Of a DNA stretch of 64,000 nt, positions 31,941 to 41,409 are shown one piece after another (the first letter of the stretch is position 1; each line of letters starts with the position of its first letter). Origin of the DNA: CBDCNP01 sp965222425. Its GTDB lineage: Bacteria > Acidobacteriota > Vicinamibacteria > Marinacidobacterales > DATDRI01. Made by a program: the position numbers and the translations under genes. The stretch covers positions 1 to 64,000 of the forward strand of contig CBDCTW010000018.1 of NCBI GenBank assembly GCA_965222425.1. Reading direction: 5' to 3'. Under the pieces are notes generated by a model. The model ran no database searches. It saw only the letters and a program-made list of their open reading frames with translations, and had not been told where the DNA came from.

Positions 31941-34463
31941 TTAATCGGGCTGCGCCTTGCCGGGAGCCGGGACGGCGTTGACCGATTGAGGGGCCAGCTC
32001 GGTTGTGCCCCGCTGAAAAACGATCTTTCCATTCACCAGGTTTACCCGAATCGTATCGCCCTTGAAGAACTCGCCGGCGATGAGCTTCTGCGCCAGGACG
32101 TTCTCCACTTGCGTCTCCACCTCGCGCTTCAAAGGGCGCGCGCCGAAAAGCGGGTCGAAACCGTCGGCGGCCAGCTTCTCCTTCACCGCCGGGGTGACTT
32201 GTATGAGAAGGCCTTGTTCGGCCAGACGGTTCTCCAAGTCGGCGAACACCAGTTCCACGATTTTGCGGATGTGCTGCTCATCCAGCTGGTGGAAAACGAT
32301 GAGGTCATCGATGCGGTTCAGCAGTTCCGGTTTGAAGACCTTCTTGACTTCGCGCATCACACGCCTCTTGATCTCCTCGTACTTGATGGAGGGTACTGGG
32401 TTCGAGAAACCGATGCCGGTGTACGCGCGCGTGATGTTCTCGCTACCGATATTAGAGGTTCCGATGATGATGGTATTGACGAAGCTGACGGTCCGACCCT
32501 GCGCGTCTGTCAGTCGCCCGTCGTCCAATATCTGGAGGAGAAGGTTGAAAACGTCTGGGTGGGCTTTTTCGATCTCGTCCAGCAATACGACGGTGTAGGG
32601 ATTGCGGCGTACTTTCTCGGTCAGCTGCCCTCCCTCACCGTAGCCGACGTAGCCGGGTGGTGAACCGATGAGCTTGGAGACCGAGTGTCGCTCCATGTAC
32701 TCGCTCATGTCCATGCGAATGAGCCGCTCCTCGTCGTCGAGCAAGAACTCGGCGAGCGCCTTGGCGAGCTCCGTCTTGCCGGCACCGGTTGGCCCCAGGA
32801 AGATGAACGATCCGATGGGACGGGACGTGCCTTTGAGACCGGCACGGTTCCTTCGAATGGCGTTCGAGACCGCTTCCACGGCGTTTTCTTGCCCAATGAT
32901 GCGCCGGTGGATGTCGTCTTCCATCCGGGTGAGCTTCTCCGCTTCGGACTCCAACATGCGCGTGAGCGAAATTCCGGTCCAGCCGGCAACCACCTGGGCG
33001 ATGTCCTCACTCGTCACGGTGGAATCCTGGAGGCTTCGTGCGTTTCGCCATGCGGAGACTTTGTCTTTCAGCTCTTTGTCGATACGAATCATGCTCTGCC
33101 GCGCTATGGCTGCGCGCTCGTAGTCTCGCTGATTGTATGCGTCCCGCTGTTCGGCGAAGAGCTTTTCGCGATCACGCTTGAGCGCGCGGATCTCCGGGGG
33201 CGCATAGACGAGCTCCAAGTGTTTTCGTGAGCCGGCCTCGTCCATGAGGTCGAGCGCCTTGTCCGGTAGGAACCGGTCGGTGATGTATCGCTCGGAGAAC
33301 TTGGCGGCGGCCATCAAGGACTCGTCGGTGAACTTCACGTCGTGGTGGAGCTCGTAGGATCTCTGCAATCCTTTCAAGATCTGGTGCGTTTCTTCGACGC
33401 TGGGTTCGATGATGAGAACGCTCTGGAATCGCCGCTCGAGGGCCTTGTCTTTCTCGATATGTTTCTTGTAATCCTCGAGGGTGGTCGCGCCGATACAGCG
33501 GAGCTGACCGCGGGCCAGGGCGTTCTTCAACATGTTCGCAGCGTCCAAGCCGCCCTCGACGTTCCCCGCACTGACCACGGTGTGGAGCTCGTCGATGAAA
33601 AGGATGATCTGTCCAGCGGCGGCAACGACCTCGTCTTTGATGGTATTGAGGCGCTCCTCGAACTCGCCGCGGAACTTGGAACCGGCGACGACTTCGCTCA
33701 TCTCCAACATGACGACGCGCTTGTTGAGGAGCGTCTCCGGCACCTCGGCGTCTACGATCCGCTGCGCCAGTCCTTCCACGATGACCGTCTTTCCAACCCC
33801 GGGCTCTCCGATGAGCACGGGGTTGTTCTTCTTGCGGCGCGAGAGGATCTGAATGACACGCCGAATCTCTTCTTCGCGGCCCACGACTGGATCGAGCTCG
33901 CCCTTGCGGGCTAACTCCGTGAGGTCGGAAGTATACTTCTGCAGCGTCTCGAACTTGCTGTCGGCGCCGCCGCGGTCGTCAACGGTGCGGCCTCCCCGCA
34001 TGCGCTGCACCGCTTCCTTGGTGCTGTCGGCGCGAAATCCCATTTCGCGGAGGATCCGAGCCGAGAGGTCAGCGGGCTCGCGATGAAGCGCCAGAAACAT
34101 GGCGCCGGCACCAATGAATCGGTCGCCGAGGTTGTCGGCCTCTTCTTTCGCCATGCGCAGGAGCTCCGCCGTCTGCGAGGAAACTAGGATCTGAACCGGC
34201 CCATCGCGTTGGAGCTTGGCCTTGTGCCGCTGCGCGGCGTAGATGAAATCGAGGATGGATTTCTTGGTGTCGGCGGCATCGCGTTCCAGATCTTTTAACA
34301 GACGCAGTACTTCCGAGTCGTCTTGTTCCAGGAGCCCTATGAGAACGAACTCCGGCGAGAGCTCGTTCTGCTTGAGATTGACCAGCTCCATCGAGCCGAT
34401 GTTGATCGCCTCGATCACGCGTTCCGTACAGTGCCGGAACAAGACGTTGTTCATGGCTTCCAT
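31941..34463 (-). CDS. clpC: ClpC-type AAA+ protease unfoldase
   Basis: An 840-residue two-ring Clp ATPase. N-domain repeats (residues about 6-145); first AAA+ with GEPGVGKT and FIDELHTVV; a short middle domain with the UVR-like YNQRDYERAAIARQSM, which marks ClpC rather than ClpB or ClpA; second AAA+ with GPTGAGKTELAKALAEFLLD, VLLDEIEKAHPDVFN and GTSNIGSENI. It unfolds proteins for ClpP. The start may also be ATG 34454 (MNNVLFRHCTERV). It lies 33 bases before the sulfatase-fold gene on the same strand. Confidence 0.88.
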   Translation of the reverse strand: MEAMNNVLFRHCTERVIEAINIGSMELVNLKQNELSPEFVLIGLLEQDDSEVLRLLKDLERDAADTKKSILDFIYAAQRHKAKLQRDGPVQILVSSQTAELLRMAKEEADNLGDRFIGAGAMFLALHREPADLSARILREMGFRADSTKEAVQRMRGGRTVDDRGGADSKFETLQKYTSDLTELARKGELDPVVGREEEIRRVIQILSRRKKNNPVLIGEPGVGKTVIVEGLAQRIVDAEVPETLLNKRVVMLEMSEVVAGSKFRGEFEERLNTIKDEVVAAAGQIILFIDELHTVVSAGNVEGGLDAANMLKNALARGQLRCIGATTLEDYKKHIEKDKALERRFQSVLIIEPSVEETHQILKGLQRSYELHHDVKFTDESLMAAAKFSERYITDRFLPDKALDLMDEAGSRKHLELVYAPPEIRALKRDREKLFAEQRDAYNQRDYERAAIARQSMIRIDKELKDKVSAWRNARSLQDSTVTSEDIAQVVAGWTGISLTRMLESEAEKLTRMEDDIHRRIIGQENAVEAVSNAIRRNRAGLKGTSRPIGSFIFLGPTGAGKTELAKALAEFLLDDEERLIRMDMSEYMERHSVSKLIGSPPGYVGYGEGGQLTEKVRRNPYTVVLLDEIEKAHPDVFNLLLQILDDGRLTDAQGRTVSFVNTIIIGTSNIGSENITRAYTGIGFSNPVPSIKYEEIKRRVMREVKKVFKPELLNRIDDLIVFHQLDEQHIRKIVELVFADLENRLAEQGLLIQVTPAVKEKLAADGFDPLFGARPLKREVETQVENVLAQKLIAGEFFKGDTIRVNLVNGKIVFQRGTTELAPQSVNAVPAPGKAQPD

Positions 34464-34570
34464 CTTTTAATGCACTCTCCCGCGAAAAACCCGATCTAAA
34501 TAGTAGCATGCGGCCTGACCCGAGACTACCTACCGGATGGCGACCAGCGGCGGACCGAATCGCTAGAAAA

Positions 34571-34579
34571 TGATATAAT
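34571..34579 (+). promoter_or_regulatory. extended -10 promoter of the GT4-GT9 operon
   Basis: TGATATAAT is a perfect -10 box (34574-34579) with the TGn extension; no good -35 box is present, as is usual for extended -10 promoters. Transcription would begin near 34586, about 30 bases before the GTG of the glycosyltransferase. Confidence 0.5.
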
Positions 34580-34615
34580 CACGTCCATTCGGGATCCGCC
34601 ATTCGAAGCCCTGCC

Positions 34616-35851
34616 GTGAAGATTCTCGTCCTGACCTCTTCGTATCCCAAGTACCCGGGAGACACGACCGCACCCTTCATCCAGTCGATTACTCATGCCT
34701 TGGCGGCGAGGGGACATGAGCTGACGGTGGTGCTGCCCGCCCGATCGGATCTGAATCCCGCTTCCGCAGCGGGAGTGTCCTTCGAGGCCTACCGATATGC
34801 GCCGACCGAGAGCCTCGAAGTATTTGGCTATGCGGAAGCGCTGCGAGCGGACGTGGCGGTGCGGCGCTCCACATACGTCGTTTCACCACTGGCTCTGGCA
34901 TCGGGGACTACAAAAATGATATCCGCGGTTCGACATGGCGGATATGATCTGGTGCACGCTCATTGGGTTGTTCCCAACGGTGCGATGGCGTTGCCCGCGG
35001 CATGGCTCGGCGGTCTGCCTCTCGTGGTGAGCCTCCATGGGTCCGATGTCTTTCTTTCAGAGAAGAAGCTTCTGTTTCGTCAGGCGGCAAGACTCGCTCT
35101 TCGCCGGGCGGCAGCGGCGACCGCCTGCAGCGATGACCTCGCGGAGAGGAGCCAGCGCTTGGGCGCACCGTACCGCCCACAGACCATTCCGTACGGCGTG
35201 GATACTGAGCAATTCCGAGGGCCTTCCGATGAGTCGGTCAAACTGCGCAAGAAGCTCGGTCTTAGCGCCGACCAGCCCATGGTGCTGGCGGTAGGAAGGC
35301 TGGTTCACAAGAAAGGCTTCGAAGTGCTGGTCGAGGCCTTACCGTATCTTGTTGCGGCATATTCTGATTTGAGAGTCGTCATCGTCGGAAGTGGTGATCT
35401 AGAAAAGAGCTTGTCCGAGCGCGCGGCTCAGGAGGGTGTAGGTGAGAACTTAATGCTAGTGGGAAACGTTCTCCGAGACGAGCTTCCCGCATACTATGGT
35501 GCGGCGACGGTCACCGCGGTTCCTTCGATGCACGACGATGCCGGCAACGTGGATGGTCTTCCCAACGTGATGCTCGAAGCACTGGCTTCCGGCTCGCCGA
35601 TCGTGGCTAGTGCGGTGGCCGGGATTCCTCAAGCGGTGACCCGAGGCAAAGAAGCGCTTCTCGTTCCGGAGCGAGATCCGAAGGCTTTAGCCGATTCTAT
35701 TCTCGAGCTTCTGCGCTCGCCGGAACAACGAAACGCGCTCGGAAGAAGAGCGCGAGAAAAGGCACGGTCCGTATTCGATTGGGGCCGGGTGGGAGAGCAG
35801 TTCGAAAATGTCTTTCGGACCGTCACGCGATCTGGCGGCGAGTCGACTTAA
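34616..35851 (+). CDS. family 4 glycosyltransferase
   Basis: A 411-residue GT-B enzyme. MKILVLTSSYPKYPGDTTAP start, SLHGSDVFLSEKKLLF acceptor-side domain, then the donor domain VLAVGRLVHKKGFEVLVEAL, GSGDLEKSLSERA and the EX7E-type site HDDAGNVDGLPNVMLEALAS. No membrane segments. Retaining transferase that probably adds a sugar to a surface polysaccharide or lipid-linked glycan. Start GTG 34616. It overlaps the next gene by 44 bases, indicating coupling. Confidence 0.9.
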   Translation: MKILVLTSSYPKYPGDTTAPFIQSITHALAARGHELTVVLPARSDLNPASAAGVSFEAYRYAPTESLEVFGYAEALRADVAVRRSTYVVSPLALASGTTKMISAVRHGGYDLVHAHWVVPNGAMALPAAWLGGLPLVVSLHGSDVFLSEKKLLFRQAARLALRRAAAATACSDDLAERSQRLGAPYRPQTIPYGVDTEQFRGPSDESVKLRKKLGLSADQPMVLAVGRLVHKKGFEVLVEALPYLVAAYSDLRVVIVGSGDLEKSLSERAAQEGVGENLMLVGNVLRDELPAYYGAATVTAVPSMHDDAGNVDGLPNVMLEALASGSPIVASAVAGIPQAVTRGKEALLVPERDPKALADSILELLRSPEQRNALGRRAREKARSVFDWGRVGEQFENVFRTVTRSGGEST

Positions 35852-37052
35852 GTACGGCGGCCCGCGCGTCTACGACCGAGGCGAGCGCTGGGCGCTCGCG
35901 GGATTCGAGCTCATGCTTCGCCTTGCTGCACCGCTTGCCGGCTTGACGCCTTCTCGATCGACGTCCCTCGAGCTAGGTTCCCTCCGCCACATACTTGCTC
36001 TGAGGCTGGATCGGCTCGGCGATTTACTGATGACCCTCCCGGCTCTCAAAGAGCTCCGACAATTGGCACCGGATGCCGAGATCGAGCTCGCGGTCGGGAG
36101 CTGGAACGAAGAGATAGCGCGCGGACTACCGTTCGTGGATCGCGTGCGGATCGTGGACGCCCCCTGGGCGGCTTTGGGGAAGGAGGCTAGTTGGCAACGG
36201 GCGGCACAGGCGATGCGGGAGCGTGGGACACCCGGTCTCGCCATCGATTTTCAAGGTGATGTCCGCGCAAACTTGTTGATGGCGCTCACCGGTGCTTCGA
36301 TTCGCGCAGGCTATGGAGATACTGGAGGTGGCCATCTCTTGACGCATCTCGGTCTTTGGGACGAAGCAAAGAGCTGGTACCGGCAGAACGTCGAGCTTTT
36401 GGAGGTCTTGTTTCCTAGTGCGAACACCGCCACGCCGATCGAGCCTTACAATTTCTTGTTGCCCGAGGACCGGCGTCAGGCCGAAGAACTGCTACGCCGA
36501 CATGGCCTGGACGACGTCCGTCGCCCCCTCATCGGAATTCACCCGAGTGCGGGACGTGCGATCAAGCAATGGGAGGTGCACAAGTTTTCCACTCTTGTCG
36601 ATGGGTTAACCGAGTCCGCCTCGGGAAGAGTCATCCTGACCGGTGCTCCCGCAGACCGCGATCTGGTGGAACAAGTGGCGGCCAAGTGCCGGACCACACC
36701 CCATCTCTTGATCGGCGAGGTGGGTCTGCGGGGCTTTGCTGCGGTCATCGAGAAACTGGATCTGTTTATAACCGGAGACACCGGGCCGATGCATTTGGCG
36801 GACGCGGTAGGCAGTCGCGGAGTCGCCATATTCGGCCCCTCCGACCCCCGCCGCTATCGACCCGAGCACAGTGACTACCGCACCGTGGTTCGCAAAGAGG
36901 TCTATTGTTCACCCTGCAACATGATTCGAAAGCCCCCGAAGGAGTGCTCTCGTCCGGAGGCGGCGGAGTGTATTGCGGGGATCAGCGTGGATCGGGTGAT
37001 GGAGGCGGCGCTTGCTCAGCTGGATCGGGCGTCAGCCCGATCAAACGCTTGA
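35808..37052 (+). CDS. family 9 (heptosyltransferase-type) glycosyltransferase
   Basis: A 414-residue GT9. HILALRLDRLGDLLMTLPAL is the heptosyltransferase N-terminal motif, LAIDFQGDVRANLLMALTGA and AGYGDTGGGHLLTH follow, and the C-terminal half shows LIGIHPSAGRAIKQWEVHKF, ILTGAPADRDL and LFITGDTGPMHLADAVG, the donor-binding signature. The tail has a CSPCNMIRKPPKECSRP Cys cluster common in this family. Such enzymes build lipopolysaccharide core or similar glycans. Overlaps the GT4 upstream by 44 bases and, convergently, the flippase gene by 71 bases. Confidence 0.9.
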   Translation: MSFGPSRDLAASRLKYGGPRVYDRGERWALAGFELMLRLAAPLAGLTPSRSTSLELGSLRHILALRLDRLGDLLMTLPALKELRQLAPDAEIELAVGSWNEEIARGLPFVDRVRIVDAPWAALGKEASWQRAAQAMRERGTPGLAIDFQGDVRANLLMALTGASIRAGYGDTGGGHLLTHLGLWDEAKSWYRQNVELLEVLFPSANTATPIEPYNFLLPEDRRQAEELLRRHGLDDVRRPLIGIHPSAGRAIKQWEVHKFSTLVDGLTESASGRVILTGAPADRDLVEQVAAKCRTTPHLLIGEVGLRGFAAVIEKLDLFITGDTGPMHLADAVGSRGVAIFGPSDPRRYRPEHSDYRTVVRKEVYCSPCNMIRKPPKECSRPEAAECIAGISVDRVMEAALAQLDRASARSNA

Positions 37053-38466
37053 GTCTTTGGATCTCTTCTTCCCGGAAAAATCCAAAGACGAAGAGAGCGG
37101 CGGGATAAATCGCCAAAGCCCCAACCTTGATTAGGAAGGAAGTCAGGGAGGGCTCACCAGCCAAACGGGAAGCCGCAAACGAAAGAACTGCTGCCAAGGC
37201 GACCACGCCGATGCGCTTCCACTCGAAGGGAATCGGGTAGTGGCGATTGGCGAAGATGTAGCCGAGCCCAGTCATGATGGCGTAACCACCGACCGTGGCC
37301 CAGGCGGCCCCCATCATCCCGTATAGAGGAACGAGCAAGAAATTCATGCTGATATTCACGAGCGCCGCGGAGAAAGTGAGGATTGGGTAGTAGTAGGCCT
37401 TCTTGCTGATACCGATACCGATCGAAGTGAGAGTAAAGAGCCCTTGGATCGAATAGGCGAGAACGATGACCGGGATCACCGGGTAGGCGGCGCGGAATGC
37501 GGGAGCCGTCATGAGGTAGAGGAGCTCCCGACCGAGCACGGCGAGAAGCAAGCCGAAGCCGCCCACCACGACGGCGACGTAAGTGGCCAGTCGGGCGAGT
37601 GTTTGGGGCGCGTCCTTCTGAGTCAATTGGGAGTAAACGAAGGGGCCCCAGGCCAGCTCGAAAGCGGATAGCAGGAACTTGATTCCGGTGCCAAACATGT
37701 AGCCGACGTGGTAGAGCCCGACTTCGGCACGGGTGGAGAAGAAATCGAGAATCTTACGATCGGCGAGGTTGAGAACCTGGTAAGCGAGTCCATGAGGTAC
37801 TTTGGGTAGCCCGAAGCCAAAGGCCTCACGAAGCATTGCGGTCGAGTATCCGAGAGTGAGATTGCGTCGCAAAGTTGGAACGAGTGCCAGAACGAAGAGG
37901 GACGACGAGATGACGTCCGACCACAAGACTCCTTCCACTCCCCAACCGCGGAGAACGAGGACAAGCTTGAGGCCGGCATTGAGCGAGTTTCGGAAAAGGG
38001 TTGCCGTGGCGAAATAACGGGCCCGTTCCTCGATGCGAAACAAATTCATGGGAACGAAGGCGAGACCCATGAGGAGCGTATCCGTCGCAACGAGTACGAC
38101 CAGCTTGCCTTGGTCGCTTCCCAACAAGAGCCGGCTGATGGGCCCCGCCAGAAATGCGCTCAACGCAAACAAGCTGAGGCTGATCAGGCTGACGGTAATG
38201 AGGATGGTGGTGGTGAAAACGCGCCGGTCACGGTCACTTTGCTGCTCGTAGTAGATTCGGAAGAACCCCGAATCCAACCCCATACGGAAGAGAATCTTGG
38301 TCGAGACCCCGAAGAGCAGAAGAATGCCGAGCGTGCCGTAATCGGTGGAGGTGAGGTGGCGAGTGAGGATCGGAAGCAGGACGAAGTTGACCAGGGTGCC
38401 GAAGACGTCGGCGGCACCATAAATAGCGGAGTGGCGGAGCAGGGTCTTGAGGTGAGCCAGAACCAT
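36982..38466 (-). CDS. polysaccharide flippase of the MOP/Wzx superfamily
   Basis: A 494-residue polytopic membrane protein with about 12-14 predicted segments, starting HSAIYGAADVFGTLVNFVLL and LPILTRHLTSTDYGTLGILL, the N-terminal Wzx/MATE-like pattern. It would flip a lipid-linked repeat unit across the inner membrane. It is divergent from the nonulosonic-acid operon (112 bp gap with shared promoter region) and its 3-prime end overlaps that of GT9 by 71 bases. The cytoplasmic C-terminus is Pro-rich. Confidence 0.88.
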   Translation of the reverse strand: MVLAHLKTLLRHSAIYGAADVFGTLVNFVLLPILTRHLTSTDYGTLGILLLFGVSTKILFRMGLDSGFFRIYYEQQSDRDRRVFTTTILITVSLISLSLFALSAFLAGPISRLLLGSDQGKLVVLVATDTLLMGLAFVPMNLFRIEERARYFATATLFRNSLNAGLKLVLVLRGWGVEGVLWSDVISSSLFVLALVPTLRRNLTLGYSTAMLREAFGFGLPKVPHGLAYQVLNLADRKILDFFSTRAEVGLYHVGYMFGTGIKFLLSAFELAWGPFVYSQLTQKDAPQTLARLATYVAVVVGGFGLLLAVLGRELLYLMTAPAFRAAYPVIPVIVLAYSIQGLFTLTSIGIGISKKAYYYPILTFSAALVNISMNFLLVPLYGMMGAAWATVGGYAIMTGLGYIFANRHYPIPFEWKRIGVVALAAVLSFAASRLAGEPSLTSFLIKVGALAIYPAALFVFGFFREEEIQRLKRLIGLTPDPAEQAPPPSPDPR

Positions 38467-38577
38467 CGGCTTATCTTATGTCGGAAACACGGTTTCCGTT
38501 CCCCCGCTGGAATCAAGCCTCGATCTCGTTTAATCTCAGTAGTTCGGACTCCCCGGTGAGCCCGCGAGCACTAGACT

Positions 38578-39597
38578 ATGACTGTGAAGCTCGGCAACCA
38601 CGAGATCGGAGACGGCGCGAACTGCTTCGTCCTCGCCGAAGTGGCCTCAGCCCATCAAGGTGAACCGGCGCAGGCGTTGGAACTGGCTCGCGCCGCGCAA
38701 CGGGCAGGAGCCGACGCCGTCAAATTTCAGCTGTTCTCCGCGGAGGAGCTGATCGCACCCACCGATTCCCGATTTCCAACGTTTCGCCAGATCGAGATCG
38801 CCCCCCGGGCGTGGGAACGGATTCTCGACGAAGCCCGCGGGATGGGGCTTCCGGTGCTCGCTGATATTTTCGACCGGCCTAGTCTGAGCATTGGAGAAAA
38901 GAGTGGCGTAACCGGCTACAAGATCCATTCGACCGACATGGAGAATCCCGAGTTCATCCGCGCGGTTGCCGCCACCGGAAAGCCGGTGCTCTTGTCCACC
39001 GGCGGTAGCGGACTGGATACGGTCGAGGCTGCGATCGAGGCAACGACCAGCGAAGGTAATCGCGAGATCGTTCTGCTCCATGGTGTTCAGAACTTCCCGA
39101 CCAAAGTGGAAGACTCACACCTGCGCACCATTCGAACACTCAAGAGGAGATTCGGGCTCCCGGTGGGGTTTCTCGACCACGTGGACGGAGGCTCGCTCAT
39201 GGCGAAACTTCTTCCTGCACTGGCGGTCGCCTTCGGGGCCGATCTCGTAGAGAAACACATCACCAGGGATAGGCAAGCGAAGGGCTTCGATTACGAATCT
39301 TCCCTGGAGCCCGAGCCGTTCGGCGACATGGTGGATGTGATACGGCAATCGGAGGTGGCTCGCGGCGACGAAGAGATGACCCTCGGTGAAAGCGCTCACC
39401 GCTACCATCAGTTGATGCGCCGCGCGGTGGTCTCGCGGGAGGCTCTTCAAAAAGGGGAGCCTCTGCGGGCCGAGCAATTGGCCTTGGTGCGCAACGAGAA
39501 AGGCGCGGCACCTTGGGAGATGTCGCGTCTTGTTGGAAGAAAGCCGCGCCGAGACATCCCCGCTTGGGCGCCTCTGACGGAGGAGCTCTTTGAGTAA
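38578..39597 (+). CDS. NeuB-family sialic-acid-type synthase, divergent paralog with SAF domain
   Basis: A 339-residue TIM-barrel NeuB relative. FVLAEVASAHQGEPAQALEL replaces the usual G-x-NHNG motif, GADAVKFQLFSAEELI, GYKIHSTDMENPEFI, LLSTGGSG and VEKHITRDRQ follow the NeuB pattern; the C-terminal SAF (antifreeze-like) domain starts about residue 280 (RRAVVSREALQKGEPL). Family members condense phosphoenolpyruvate with an N-acyl amino sugar to a nine-carbon acid. Divergent active-site motifs suggest a different substrate from the NeuB at 40360. First gene of a chain of overlapping genes. Confidence 0.82.
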   Translation: MTVKLGNHEIGDGANCFVLAEVASAHQGEPAQALELARAAQRAGADAVKFQLFSAEELIAPTDSRFPTFRQIEIAPRAWERILDEARGMGLPVLADIFDRPSLSIGEKSGVTGYKIHSTDMENPEFIRAVAATGKPVLLSTGGSGLDTVEAAIEATTSEGNREIVLLHGVQNFPTKVEDSHLRTIRTLKRRFGLPVGFLDHVDGGSLMAKLLPALAVAFGADLVEKHITRDRQAKGFDYESSLEPEPFGDMVDVIRQSEVARGDEEMTLGESAHRYHQLMRRAVVSREALQKGEPLRAEQLALVRNEKGAAPWEMSRLVGRKPRRDIPAWAPLTEELFE

Positions 39598-40363
39598 AGT
39601 GAGCAAAGTCGTCTGCGTCGTCTCCGCTCGCATGCGCTCCAGTCGATGTCCTGGAAAGGCCATCGCGCCTCTCGCGGGAAAGCCACTTCTCGAGCATTTG
39701 TTGAAACGCCTTCTCTCCGTCGAAGAGACGGACGGGGTGGTGTTGGCGACATCGGCAGCGCCGGAGAACCAGGTGCTCGTGGAATTGGGTGAGAGGGTGG
39801 GAGTCGGTGTCTTCGCCGGTGACGAAGACGACGTCTTGGGTCGGTACGTGGAGGTGTCCAACCGCTGGCAGGCCGACGCTGTGGTGCGGGTGACGGGAGA
39901 CAATCCCCTCACCGACCTATCGTTGGTGCGGAGCATGGTTGAACTTCATCAACGCCGGGACGCGGACTACACCTATGTTCCCGGCGACGCCTTGCTCATG
40001 GGGATTCTCCCCGAGGTCATCTCTCGGAGCGCGCTCACGGTGAGCCATCGCGATGGGGAGGATCGACACCGCTCGGAGCTGGTCAACCTTTATATTAAGG
40101 AGAACCCGGAGCGGTTTCGCATCGTCAAGGCGGAGCTTGCGGAGGAGTTCTATCGACCTGCCTACCGACTCACCGTCGACGAGCCCGAGGACCTCGAGCT
40201 AATGGAGGCGATCTTCGATAGACTGTATCGCCCCGGTGAGGTGCTGGACACGGCGGAGGCCATTCGCTTGCTCGATGAGGAACCGTGGCTGGCCGAGATC
40301 AACGCCCACCTTCGTCACCGGGCGGCGAACCTACGTTCGGTGGAGCTAGACAAAACGCAATGA
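39590..40363 (+). CDS. SpsF/NeuA-like cytidylyltransferase
   Basis: A 257-residue nucleotidyltransferase-fold protein. VVCVVSARMRSSRCPGKAIA is the SpsF-type nucleotide-binding start (AR-x-x-S-x-R-x-P-GK), DDVLGRYVEVSNRWQADAVV and VRVTGDNPLTDLSLV are typical SpsF motifs, and RLTVDEPEDLELMEAIFD ends the domain. Activates an acidic or amino sugar with CMP. TTG start overlaps the upstream gene by 8 bases; its stop overlaps the next gene as ATGA. The operon holds another cytidylyltransferase at 41410. Confidence 0.82.
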   Translation: MSKVSKVVCVVSARMRSSRCPGKAIAPLAGKPLLEHLLKRLLSVEETDGVVLATSAAPENQVLVELGERVGVGVFAGDEDDVLGRYVEVSNRWQADAVVRVTGDNPLTDLSLVRSMVELHQRRDADYTYVPGDALLMGILPEVISRSALTVSHRDGEDRHRSELVNLYIKENPERFRIVKAELAEEFYRPAYRLTVDEPEDLELMEAIFDRLYRPGEVLDTAEAIRLLDEEPWLAEINAHLRHRAANLRSVELDKTQ

Positions 40364-41409
40364 AGGTAGTGCGCTTTGGACATAGACCGATCGGCGAGGG
40401 ACACCCTTGCTTCGTCATCGCCGAAGCGGGAGTGAACCACAACGGTGACATAGAGCTCGGTCGGGCACTCATCCGAGAGGCCAAGGAGGCCGGTGCCGAC
40501 GCCGTCAAGTTTCAAAGCTACAAGGCGGGGAAGATCTCGACGCGGACCGCGCCACGATATTGGGTGGAACCGGACGATCCCGATGGCTCTCAGTACGACA
40601 CCTTCGTCAAGCTGGACAGCTTCGGTGAAGAAGAACACCGCGAGCTCTTTCGCTATGCAAAGGAGGTTGGGATCCTATGCTTGTCGACTCCGTTCGACGA
40701 CGAAGCAGTCGACATGCTGGATGAGCTCGGCGTTCCTGGGTACAAAATTGCTTCGGCGGACCTGACCGATCACCCTCTGATCGAGCGAGTGGCGCGCAAG
40801 GGAAAGCCTGTTTTGCTGTCGACCGGACTGGCTACCATCGCCGAGGTAAGGGAAGCGGTCGAGGTGGTGCGTGGAACCGGGAACGACCAGGTGGTTTTGC
40901 TTCATTGCACGCTCCAGTACCCCTGTGACTACGAAAACGTGAATCTTCGCATGATGCTTCATCTGAAGGCGGCCTTTCCGGACATCCCGGTCGGGCTTTC
41001 CGATCACAGCCTTGGCATTGCCGTGCCTCAGGCGGCGGTTGCCTTGGGAGCGGTGGCGGTCGAGAAACACTACACCGTCGACAAAACACTTCCCGGGAGT
41101 CCTGACCATCACTTGTCGGTAGATCCGGAGGATTTACGCGAAATGATGGACGCCATCCGGGCGATCGAAAACGCGCTGGGACGTTATGAGAAGGGACCGG
41201 TAGAGGCGGAATCGGCGGCCTATCAATATGCTCGCCGCAGTATCGTCACCGCCAAGACCGTCGCTCAGGGAGAACGCATTACCCGGGACATGCTGACTTT
41301 CAAAAGGCCCGGGACCGGTATCTACCCCAAGTTCGTAGACATGGTCGTAGGTCGGACCGCACGCGAAGCTATTCCCGAAGATACCGTGCTCCAGTGGGAG
41401 ATGTTCTAG
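40360..41409 (+). CDS. neuB: N-acetylneuraminate/legionaminate/pseudaminate synthase
   Basis: 349 residues from ATG 40360. The TIM barrel shows FVIAEAGVNHNGDIELGRAL, GADAVKFQSYKAGKI, CLSTPFDDEAVDMLDELGVP, YKIASADLTDHPL, LLSTGLAT, LLHCTLQYPC and VEKHYTVDKTLPGSPDHHLS, all catalytic and metal-binding NeuB motifs. The SAF domain ends the protein. Makes the nine-carbon nonulosonic acid from PEP and an N-acetyl amino sugar. ATGA overlap with the SpsF-like gene and direct contact with the next gene show a single operon. Confidence 0.93.
   Translation: MKVVRFGHRPIGEGHPCFVIAEAGVNHNGDIELGRALIREAKEAGADAVKFQSYKAGKISTRTAPRYWVEPDDPDGSQYDTFVKLDSFGEEEHRELFRYAKEVGILCLSTPFDDEAVDMLDELGVPGYKIASADLTDHPLIERVARKGKPVLLSTGLATIAEVREAVEVVRGTGNDQVVLLHCTLQYPCDYENVNLRMMLHLKAAFPDIPVGLSDHSLGIAVPQAAVALGAVAVEKHYTVDKTLPGSPDHHLSVDPEDLREMMDAIRAIENALGRYEKGPVEAESAAYQYARRSIVTAKTVAQGERITRDMLTFKRPGTGIYPKFVDMVVGRTAREAIPEDTVLQWEMF

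Noticed and set aside
33342..33914. 190-codon plus-strand frame opposite clpC
   Set aside because: Shadow of the ClpC AAA+ region; no motif.
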